Shown here: positions 58,458 to 64,000 of the stretch, in pieces | How positions within the stretch are numbered: the stretch's first letter is position 1 | How the letters are laid out: each line of letters begins with the position of its first letter | Source of the DNA: Agromyces sp. LHK192 | GTDB taxonomy: Bacteria; Actinomycetota; Actinomycetes; Actinomycetales; Microbacteriaceae | DNA length: 64,000 bases | Assembly (NCBI RefSeq): GCF_004006235.1 | Contig: NZ_CP034753.1 | Location: 3,348,001 to 3,412,000 of the forward strand | Direction of reading: 5' to 3' | Made by a program: the position numbers and the translations under genes | Notes under the pieces: model-generated | Told to the model about the DNA's origin: nothing | What the model saw: the letters and a program-made list of their open reading frames with translations, nothing else | The model's database searches: none

Positions 58458-59045
58458 TCAGGCCCGCGGCCACCAACCCGGCAGCAGGCTGCCGACCTCC
58501 TCGGCGGCGGTCGCGGCATCCGTCTCGTCGCTCGACGACCAGGTCTCGATGATGCCGACCAGCGCGCCGGCGATGAACGCGGCGGCGCGATCCATGGCGT
58601 CGTCGGTGCGGGGCGCGCCCGGTACGTCCTGATCGCGCCATACCTCGAGCGCGAGCCGAGCGCGCTCGCGGAGCCGCTCCTCGAGGGCGATGCGGAACAC
58701 GCCGCGCGTCGATGAACCGAGCAGCGTGCGGTATCCGGCTCGCTCGTCGGCGACCAGGGTCAGGATGTCGCGCATCGAGTCCACGTACCGCCGCGACACG
58801 TCGACGGGGCGTTCGGCCCGCGGGTCGACGTCGACCTCGGCGATCCGGTCGATGCTCTGGCTGAATTCTTGCAACGCGAACTCGGCGACGCTGTCGAAGT
58901 GCCCGTAGAACGTCGTGCGATGCACCGCCGCCTCGCGGCACAGCTCGGCGACGGTGACCTCGTCGAGCGTCTTGCGCTCGAGCAGGCGCGTGAGGGCCTC
59001 GGCGAGCAGCTCACGCGTCCGGATCTGTCGGGGATCGAGGCGCAC
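58458..59045 (-). CDS. TetR family transcriptional regulator
   Basis: A 195-residue TetR-type repressor. The N-terminal HTH is RTRELLAEALTRLLERKTLD, EVTVAELCREAAVHRTTFYG, HF. The C-terminal helical domain (about 60-190) should bind an inducer. Three possible starts lie within 10 nt (59054 GTG, 59051 TTG, 59045 GTG); the last is chosen because TAAGGT is 7 nt upstream. Neighbours on the same strand include an SDR gene, whose upstream region has a possible half-palindrome (ACAC-N10-GTGT, near 60083). Regulation of that gene is possible. Confidence 0.88.
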   Translation of the reverse strand: MRLDPRQIRTRELLAEALTRLLERKTLDEVTVAELCREAAVHRTTFYGHFDSVAEFALQEFSQSIDRIAEVDVDPRAERPVDVSRRYVDSMRDILTLVADERAGYRTLLGSSTRGVFRIALEERLRERARLALEVWRDQDVPGAPRTDDAMDRAAAFIAGALVGIIETWSSSDETDAATAAEEVGSLLPGWWPRA

Positions 59046-59052
59046 GCGCAAC

Positions 59053-59058
59053 ACCTTA
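59053..59058 (-). promoter_or_regulatory. -10 hexamer TAAGGT of the tetR-like gene
   Basis: On the minus strand TAAGGT ends 7 nt before the GTG at 59045. Confidence 0.5.
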
Positions 59059-59151
59059 GACCCGGTCGCGTCGTGCAGCGGCAGCCGATCGCGCGTCGCC
59101 CCACTGCATGGAACCCTCATGGGCGGAAGCCCCATGCGTGGAGCCCGGACG

Positions 59152-59189
59152 CGATGAGCGGATGCCCCGGCCGGGGCATCCGCTCATCG
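59152..59189 (-). terminator. Perfect 38-bp palindrome, terminator of the SDR gene
   Basis: 19-bp arms meet with no spacer at 59170/59171 and contain GCGGATGCCCCGG. It begins 25 nt past the SDR stop. As RNA it would form a very stable hairpin. Confidence 0.85.
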
Positions 59190-59213
59190 ATCCGTTCACC
59201 GAACCGTGGGGGT

Positions 59214-59954
59214 TCAGGACTCGTAGTGCGCGAGGCCGGCGGTCTCGCCGCCGTCGGCGACGAACTCGGCGCCGGTCGAGAAGCTCGACTCGTCGCTCGC
59301 GAGGAAGAGGATGAGGTTCGACAGCTCGATCGCCTCGCCCTGCCGGTGCAGTGCGACGTGGTTCTGCGCCGCGTCGAGGCCCTCGGTCATGGGGGTGCGG
59401 ATCGAGCCCGGGTGCACCGAGTTCACGCGGATGTTGTAGCGGCCGAGGTCGAGGGCTGCGTTCTTGGTGAGCCCGCGCACGCCGAACTTCGCGGCGTTGT
59501 AGCCGGGCAGCGCCTCGTAGCCCTGCAGGCCCGCGGTCGACGAGATGTTGATGATCGAGCCCTTGCCCGAGGCCTTGAGCGCGGGGATCGCGGCCTTGAT
59601 GCCGTAGAAGACGCCCGTGAGGTTGATCAGGATGATCTTGTCCCACGCCTCGAGCGTGTACTCCTCGATCGAGCCGAAGTTCGCGATGCCGGCGTTGTTC
59701 ACGACGACGTCGAGGCCGCCGAACTCGTCGACCGCGACCTTGACCGCCTGCTCCCACTGCGCGTAGTCGGTCACGTCGAGGTGGACGTATCGCGCGTTCT
59801 CGCCGAGCTCGGCGGCGAGCGCCTCGCCGTCGGCGTCGAGCAGGTCGCCGATGACGACCTTCGCGCCCTCCTCCACGAGCAGCCGGGCGTGGGATGCCCC
59901 CATGCCGCGGGCTCCGCCCGAGATGAGTGCGACCTTGCCGTTGACGCGTGCCAT
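59214..59954 (-). CDS. Short-chain dehydrogenase/reductase (classical SDR)
   Basis: A 246-residue NAD(P)-dependent oxidoreductase with all classical SDR residues: SGGARGMG (12-19), NNAG (86-89), Asn111, Ser139, Tyr152 and Lys156 (YNAAK). The HPGSIRTPM loop follows. It resembles 3-alpha/20-beta-hydroxysteroid and glucose 1-dehydrogenase-type SDRs; the substrate cannot be told. ATG 59954 lies behind GGAAGGAACGG. The upstream sequence near 60083-60088 contains a minus-strand TAGAAT that may be the -10. Its termination is by a perfect palindrome. Confidence 0.92.
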   Translation of the reverse strand: MARVNGKVALISGGARGMGASHARLLVEEGAKVVIGDLLDADGEALAAELGENARYVHLDVTDYAQWEQAVKVAVDEFGGLDVVVNNAGIANFGSIEEYTLEAWDKIILINLTGVFYGIKAAIPALKASGKGSIINISSTAGLQGYEALPGYNAAKFGVRGLTKNAALDLGRYNIRVNSVHPGSIRTPMTEGLDAAQNHVALHRQGEAIELSNLILFLASDESSFSTGAEFVADGGETAGLAHYES

Positions 59955-60153
59955 GTGTTGCCGTTCCTTCCGTCGATCGCCCGGCGCCCGATCGGGAGGG
60001 CGCGGGCAGAGGTCGGCATCGAAGGCGGCGCATGGCCGTGCAGGGGTGTCGACCCCGTTGTCTGGTTTGCGCAACTATTCTACACCTGTCGATTAGTGTG
60101 CAGGCCAGTCAACCCGTGAACCGACACCTTCCACGCCGCAGCGACCGGCGGCC

Positions 60154-60366
60154 TCAGTCGCGGGGTGTGCGGAATCCGCCGCCAGTGTCGAGGTCGTCGC
60201 CCGCCTCGAGATCAGGTCCGTCGCTCTCGGTGATGTTCGCGCCCTCCCAGAACGGGTCGACGCCCAGCTCGCGGTCATGCTCCGCCTTCAGGCGGGCCTG
60301 TTCCTCCGCGGAGTCGGCGAACTCGCGGTCGTCGGGCAGGTCCTGGTCACCGGTGCGGTCGCTCAT
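60154..60366 (-). CDS. Small acidic hypothetical protein
   Basis: A 70-residue protein rich in Asp, Glu and Gly ([39 protein letters not shown]), probably disordered. ATG 60366 follows GGAGAGG and begins 2 nt after the upstream coiled-coil gene's stop, so the two are co-translated. Not recognised. Confidence 0.65.
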   Translation of the reverse strand: MSDRTGDQDLPDDREFADSAEEQARLKAEHDRELGVDPFWEGANITESDGPDLEAGDDLDTGGGFRTPRD

Positions 60367-60368
60367 GT

Positions 60369-61148
60369 TCAGCCTCTCCGATCGTCGGATGTGTCGGTGC
60401 GCGGCTCGAGGAGCGAGCCGGCCGGCACGGCGAAGCCGCGCTCCGCGCCTCCGCCTCGCGCCAACTGCCGCGCTTCGTTCGCCAGGTCGGCGACGCGTTG
60501 CGCCAGGGCGAGGATGCGCGCTCGATGGTCGGCGCCGTCGGTCGAGACCAGCAGGGCCGAGCGTTCCCCGTCGCCGGAAACCGAGTGGGTGAGACGCATC
60601 CGCAGGTGCTCGGACTCGGCGAGGCGCACGACAGCCTCGGCACCGCCTCGCCACCCTCCGGCGCCGACCGCGTCGCGGGCAGCATCCAATCGACGATCGG
60701 CGACCGCGATCACCCGGCGAACGTCGCGGCGGGCGGGTTCGACGCCGACGCGCGGGAGGCCGCCGACCGGATCCGCGGCGTGCGGGACAGCGCGGTCGGC
60801 GTCCGTCGATGCGCCGCCGTCGAGGACCTCGTCGACCCAGGCGCACATCCGGACGATGCGCACGGCCCGCGCGCGGACGAGCTCGGACTCCCCCGGCACC
60901 GCGGCACGGTTGAGCCGGTACAGCCGGAACGCGTCGTTCAGGCACCCCCGCGCCGCATCGAGCCGGTGGCGCAGCAGCTCGGTCGCGTCGGCACCGAGGG
61001 CCGCCTCGACGAAGCCGAGCTCCTCCTCGGCCAGGCCGATCCGCTCGTCGGCGGCGAGCAGCGCCGATGCGGCCCGCCTCGCCGTCTCGGCGCCGCGGAC
61101 CTCGACCTCAGCCGCACCCCGTCTGCGTCTGGCCATGAACCCGGCCAT
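60369..61148 (-). CDS. Coiled-coil protein, shorter paralogue of 31759-33114
   Basis: A 259-residue helical protein. It shares the AGF..RRR start, the spaced [18 protein letters not shown] segment and [16 protein letters not shown] with the 451-residue protein (there: LAAVKQHLGEAFRLNQLN and ARIVQLCEWAEDLLDE). It lacks the central coiled-coil repeat and the Gly-rich tail. There is no signal peptide. ATG 61148 lies 5 nt behind TACCAT. It forms an operon with the small acidic gene downstream. Function unknown. Confidence 0.7.
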   Translation of the reverse strand: MAGFMARRRRGAAEVEVRGAETARRAASALLAADERIGLAEEELGFVEAALGADATELLRHRLDAARGCLNDAFRLYRLNRAAVPGESELVRARAVRIVRMCAWVDEVLDGGASTDADRAVPHAADPVGGLPRVGVEPARRDVRRVIAVADRRLDAARDAVGAGGWRGGAEAVVRLAESEHLRMRLTHSVSGDGERSALLVSTDGADHRARILALAQRVADLANEARQLARGGGAERGFAVPAGSLLEPRTDTSDDRRG

Positions 61149-61153
61149 GCTCC

Positions 61154-61159
61154 ATGGTA
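61154..61159 (-). promoter_or_regulatory. -10 hexamer TACCAT of a leaderless gene
   Basis: On the minus strand TACCAT ends 5 nt before the ATG at 61148. Confidence 0.4.
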
Positions 61160-61265
61160 CGTCGCCCGCACCCGTTGGGAACCGGACGCGACGGTGACCG
61201 CGATGCGGCCGAGCGAGGGCCGCTCCGCCACGCCCCACCTCCGCGCCGGGGCGCGACCTCGGCGC

Positions 61266-61271
61266 TACGCT
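61266..61271 (+). promoter_or_regulatory. -10 hexamer TACGCT of a leaderless gene
   Basis: TACGCT ends 6 nt before the ATG at 61278. Confidence 0.55.
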
Positions 61272-61277
61272 CTGGCC

Positions 61278-62336
61278 ATGTCGGATGTCCCGCCGCCGCA
61301 GCGGCCCTCATCGCCCAGCCCGGCCGCGCCCGAGGACCCCACTCCGCCGCCGTCCGACGCACTCAACACGATCGCGCACATGCGCGACGCCGTGCTCTTC
61401 GACGGCCCGCACCGCACCCGACGCATCTCCCGATTCTGGATGCTGCTGATCCTGTCCGCCGTGATCGCATCCGCCGGCGTCGTCGCCGACTCGACCGCGA
61501 CCGTCATCGGCGCCATGATCGTCGCGCCCATGATGATCCCGATCCAGGGCACGATGCTCTCGACCGTGCTCGGCGACCGCGGCAACCTGACCCGCTCGTT
61601 CCTGATGATGGTGGCGGGTGCCGCCGCCGCGATCGCGGTCGGCTACCTCGTCGCCATGCTGGTCTCGAATCCGATGACCGCCGAGACCAACTCGCAGATC
61701 GCCGGGCGCGTCTCACCCAAGCTCATCGACCTGCTCGCCGCGCTCGCGACCGGCGTCGTCGGCTCGATCGCGCTCGTGCGCAAGGACATCTCCGACACGC
61801 TCCCGGGCGTCGCCATCGCGATCTCGCTCGTGCCGCCGCTCACCGTCGTCGGCATCGCCGCGGAGTCGGGCGCGGTCGACCAGTCGCTCGGCGCCCTGCT
61901 GCTGTTCCTCACGAACGTGGCCGCCATCCTCGGCACCGGCATCGTCGTGATGGCGCTGTTCGGCGTGCAGCGGTGGGGCATCGACCGGGCGAAGGCCCCC
62001 GTCGTCGGCCAGATGAGCCGGCGCAGTTCGTACCTCGCGATCTTCGCGATGCTCGTCATCGTCGCGATCCCGCTGACGTTCACGAGCGTGCGCACGAGCG
62101 GCGAGGCGGTCCTCGAAGACAGGGTCGGCGACCTCGCCCGGCAGTGGGCCGACGACGTCGACTGGGACCTCGTGTCGGTCACGGCGACCGACGACGGGGT
62201 CCTCGTGCGGGTCACCGGACCCGAACCCGTGCCCGACCCGTACGCCCTCGTCGAGGCGATCACCGACGCGGGCATCGACCCCGCCGATGTCGAGGTCGAC
62301 TTCATCCCGTCGTACCGGGTGAACCTCGGCGAGTAG
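61278..62336 (+). CDS. DUF389 membrane protein
   Basis: A 352-residue protein. A Pro/Ser-rich N-terminus precedes the DUF389 membrane core (about 50-245) with the family's hallmark stretches STATVIGAMIVAPMMIPIQG, GVAIAISLVPPLTVVGIA and LLFLTNVAAILGTGIVVM. The C-terminal soluble domain (about 265-350) is a small alpha/beta fold. The family's function is unknown. It is divergent from the coiled-coil gene, 129 bp apart, and starts leaderlessly. Confidence 0.9.
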   Translation: MSDVPPPQRPSSPSPAAPEDPTPPPSDALNTIAHMRDAVLFDGPHRTRRISRFWMLLILSAVIASAGVVADSTATVIGAMIVAPMMIPIQGTMLSTVLGDRGNLTRSFLMMVAGAAAAIAVGYLVAMLVSNPMTAETNSQIAGRVSPKLIDLLAALATGVVGSIALVRKDISDTLPGVAIAISLVPPLTVVGIAAESGAVDQSLGALLLFLTNVAAILGTGIVVMALFGVQRWGIDRAKAPVVGQMSRRSSYLAIFAMLVIVAIPLTFTSVRTSGEAVLEDRVGDLARQWADDVDWDLVSVTATDDGVLVRVTGPEPVPDPYALVEAITDAGIDPADVEVDFIPSYRVNLGE

Positions 62337-62355
62337 CCCCGCACCCACGCACCTT

Positions 62356-62412
62356 TTCAGGATCAGCGCGGTCATGGCCGCGTATTGCACTCATGACCGA
62401 TCTGGTCCTGAA
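62356..62412. promoter_or_regulatory. Nested inverted repeat upstream of ppk2
   Basis: Outer arms TTCAGGATCAG (62356-62366) and CTGGTCCTGAA (62402-62412) pair with one mismatch. Inner arms GGTCATG (62370-62376) and CATGACC (62392-62398) pair perfectly around a 15-nt loop, and the outer/inner gaps are both 3 nt. It lies 52 bp before the ppk2 start, in the 127-bp gap after the DUF389 gene. Confidence 0.6.
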
Positions 62413-62463
62413 TTGGTGAACAGCACGACGGCGACGAACCGACGGCGACGACGAGGAGGCCGC

Positions 62464-63279
62464 ATGGCGAAACGGATGCCCAAGGCGCTCTACGAGCGCG
62501 AACTGCTCGCACTGCAGGCGAAGCTCGTCGACATGCAGGCGTGGGTGCAGCAGTCGGGCGCGAGGGTGGTGGTCATCTTCGAGGGCCGGGATGCCGCGGG
62601 CAAGGGCTCCACGATCAAGCGCGTCTCCGAGTACCTGAACCCCCGGGTCACGCGCATCGTCGCCCTGCCGACGCCGAGCGCGCGCGACAAGACTCGCTGG
62701 TACTTCCAGCGCTACGTTCCGCACCTGCCCGCCGGCGGCGAGATCGTGCTGATGGACCGCTCCTGGTACAACCGGGCCGGCGTCGAGCGCGTGATGGGCT
62801 ACTGCACGAACGAGGAGTACCACCGGTTCCTGCACCAGGCGCCGACGTTCGAACGCATGCTCGTCGAGGACGGCATCATCCTGCTGAAGTACTGGTTCAG
62901 CGTCTCCGACGTCGTGCAGGAGGAGCGGTTCCGCTCCCGCCTCGAGGACCCGATGCGCCGGTGGAAGCTGAGCCCGAACGACGTGCTCTCGATCACGAAG
63001 TGGGAGGACTACTCGCGCGCCAAGGACATCATGTTCGAGTACACCGACATCGCCGAGGCGCCCTGGTTCGAGGTCGAGAGCGACGACAAGCGCCGGTCGC
63101 GGATCAACATGATCGCGCACCTGCTGTCGAAGATCCCGTACGAGCCGGTCGATCGCGACGAGATCGTGATCCCGCCGCGCCCGGCGTCGGGCAGCTACGA
63201 GCGCCCGCCGCGCAACTGGGCGAACGCGGTGCCTGACCACGCGGGCGACCTGATCGCGCAGGCGGACGCGAAGGATTGA
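62464..63279 (+). CDS. ppk2: Polyphosphate kinase 2 (PPK2 family)
   Basis: A 271-residue PPK2, which transfers phosphate between polyphosphate and nucleotides (typically making GTP or ATP from the diphosphate). The Walker A loop is GRDAAGKGST (41-50) and the Walker B/lid region DRSWYNRAGVE (98-108); KYWFSVSDVVQEERFRSRL and KWEDYSRA are family motifs. The length is that of single-domain class I enzymes. ATG 62464 lies behind a strong GGAGG. A nested inverted repeat in the leader may regulate it. The next gene follows after 4 nt. Confidence 0.94.
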   Translation: MAKRMPKALYERELLALQAKLVDMQAWVQQSGARVVVIFEGRDAAGKGSTIKRVSEYLNPRVTRIVALPTPSARDKTRWYFQRYVPHLPAGGEIVLMDRSWYNRAGVERVMGYCTNEEYHRFLHQAPTFERMLVEDGIILLKYWFSVSDVVQEERFRSRLEDPMRRWKLSPNDVLSITKWEDYSRAKDIMFEYTDIAEAPWFEVESDDKRRSRINMIAHLLSKIPYEPVDRDEIVIPPRPASGSYERPPRNWANAVPDHAGDLIAQADAKD

Positions 63280-63283
63280 GCGG

Positions 63284-64000
63284 ATGCCGCGCCCGCCGGA
63301 CCAGCCCGACGTCGTCGCCGTCACCGGTGCGTCGGGACGGATCGGCCGCGAGATCGTGCGCCTGCTCGACCGGCCCGGGCGCACCCTCCGGCTGATCGAC
63401 ACCGACCTGCCCGCGAGCACGGCCGACGGGCCGTGGGGCGACCTCTCGGATCGCGTCGAGCTGCATCGGGCCTCGATCGAGGATGCCCCGGCGATCCGCG
63501 CCGCGCTCGCCGGGGCATCCGGCGTCGTGCACTTGGCCGCCCTGTCGTCGGAACGGCCGTGGGCCGACATCCTGCGCGTGAACATCGATGGCACGCAGAA
63601 GGTGCTCGAGGCGGCGCGCCTCGGCGGAGCCCGGAACGTGCTGCTCGCGAGCAGCATCCACGCCGTCGGCTTCGTCGACGCGGCGAGCGCGGCGACGACC
63701 GAGGTGCTCGTCGCACGTCCGGACACCTACTACGGCGTCAGCAAGGCCGCGCTCGAGGCGCTCGGCAGCGTCTACGCCGACCGGTACGGCCTCGGTGTCG
63801 TGTCGGCTCGCATCTGCCAGTTCGGCGCAGAGCCCGCGACCGGACGTGCGCTCGCGCGCTGGCTGTCGCCGGGCGACCTGGCCCGGCTCATCGAGGCGAC
63901 CCTGCGGCTCGACGACGGAGCGCACCACATCGTGTGGGGCGTGTCGGCGAACGCGCCCGACGCCTTCGACCTCAGCGCCGGGCGGGCGATCGGGTACGAG
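63284..64000 (+). CDS. NAD-dependent uronate dehydrogenase-like epimerase/dehydratase, 3' end cut by window
   Basis: The visible 239 residues form an extended SDR: TGASGRIGREIVRLL binds NAD, then DLSDRVELHRASIED, VVHLAALSSERPW, VNIDGTQKVLEAARLGGARN, SSIHAVG and catalytic YYGVSKAALE. The pattern VTGASGRIG plus SS.HA.G and YGVSK is that of uronate dehydrogenases and related enzymes. ATG 63284 lies behind AAGGA in the end of ppk2, so the two are in one operon. The C-terminal part is beyond the window edge. Confidence 0.87.
   Translation, partial: MPRPPDQPDVVAVTGASGRIGREIVRLLDRPGRTLRLIDTDLPASTADGPWGDLSDRVELHRASIEDAPAIRAALAGASGVVHLAALSSERPWADILRVNIDGTQKVLEAARLGGARNVLLASSIHAVGFVDAASAATTEVLVARPDTYYGVSKAALEALGSVYADRYGLGVVSARICQFGAEPATGRALARWLSPGDLARLIEATLRLDDGAHHIVWGVSANAPDAFDLSAGRAIGYE

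Noticed and set aside
1..64000. CRISPR arrays, tRNA/rRNA genes, insertion sequences, integrases
   Set aside because: No regularly spaced 25-40-bp repeats with unique spacers, no cloverleaf-type T-loops and no transposase or integrase motifs were found; all arrays seen are short contiguous tandem repeats.

Overview
The window comes from a high-GC actinobacterium, most likely a member of the Microbacteriaceae (Agromyces/Microbacterium-like). This is inferred from the codon bias, a DUF222-type HNH endonuclease, LAxTG sorting signals of the class-E sortase type, DUF2510/DUF4190 membrane proteins, numerous leaderless genes, and a very frequent GGCATCCG/CGGATGCC octamer. No rRNA, tRNA, CRISPR array or insertion sequence was seen. 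Most genes are ordinary chromosomal ones in short operons.

Layout. 1-4.5 kb: secreted subtilase (cut by the window edge), a divergent TrmB/LuxR-like regulator, an epoxide hydrolase-like protein and a small orphan. 4.7-6.7 kb: two-gene membrane-protein operon, one product with six copies of a PGY/WHLENGQWV repeat. 7-12.2 kb: DUF222-HNH protein, an orphan, a large zinc-ribbon membrane protein and a small membrane protein. 12.4-15.1 kb: DesK/DesR-like two-component pair divergent from a small multidrug export protein. 15.4-18.6 kb: sortase-anchored surface protein, VanZ-RDD membrane protein, YCII protein and a small acidic protein.

18.8-28.1 kb is a defence island with locally lower GC. It holds a GmrSD-like DUF262/DUF1524 nuclease and a complete type I restriction-modification operon, hsdM-hsdS-hsdR, followed by a small three-helix membrane protein. 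28.3-31.7 kb continues as an accessory zone: an orphan, a rearranged gene relic, small membrane proteins (one frameshifted) and a vapBC toxin-antitoxin pair with a palindromic operator.

31.8-38.8 kb: a coiled-coil protein that is the intact relative of the relic, a cytoplasmic subtilase with Glu in the usual Asp position, a YfcE-like phosphodiesterase, a DUF4190-like protein, a two-gene cassette controlled by two identical-arm operators, and a lipoprotein/secreted protein pair. 38.8-46.8 kb: GT39-like glycosyltransferase, duplicated PCD-VOC protein, SnoaL-like protein, ADP-ribosylglycohydrolase, membrane proteins and an SDR flanked by two related palindromes. 47-51.5 kb: dicarboxylate symporter followed by two surface proteins with sorting signals, the first broken by two frame changes. 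51.7-58.4 kb: RibD-like reductase, M23 peptidase, DUF2207-like membrane protein and a CydDC-like ABC exporter pair. 58.5-64 kb: TetR regulator, SDR, a small acidic protein with a second coiled-coil paralogue, DUF389 protein, PPK2 and a truncated uronate dehydrogenase-like gene.

Recurring themes: (i) leaderless genes with a TAnnnT -10 hexamer 5-7 nt before the start codon; (ii) the CGGATGCC octamer scattered through genes and doubled as the stem of terminators, an organisation like that of DNA uptake sequences; (iii) families of intergenic palindromes and short tandem repeats, some of which have entered coding regions.
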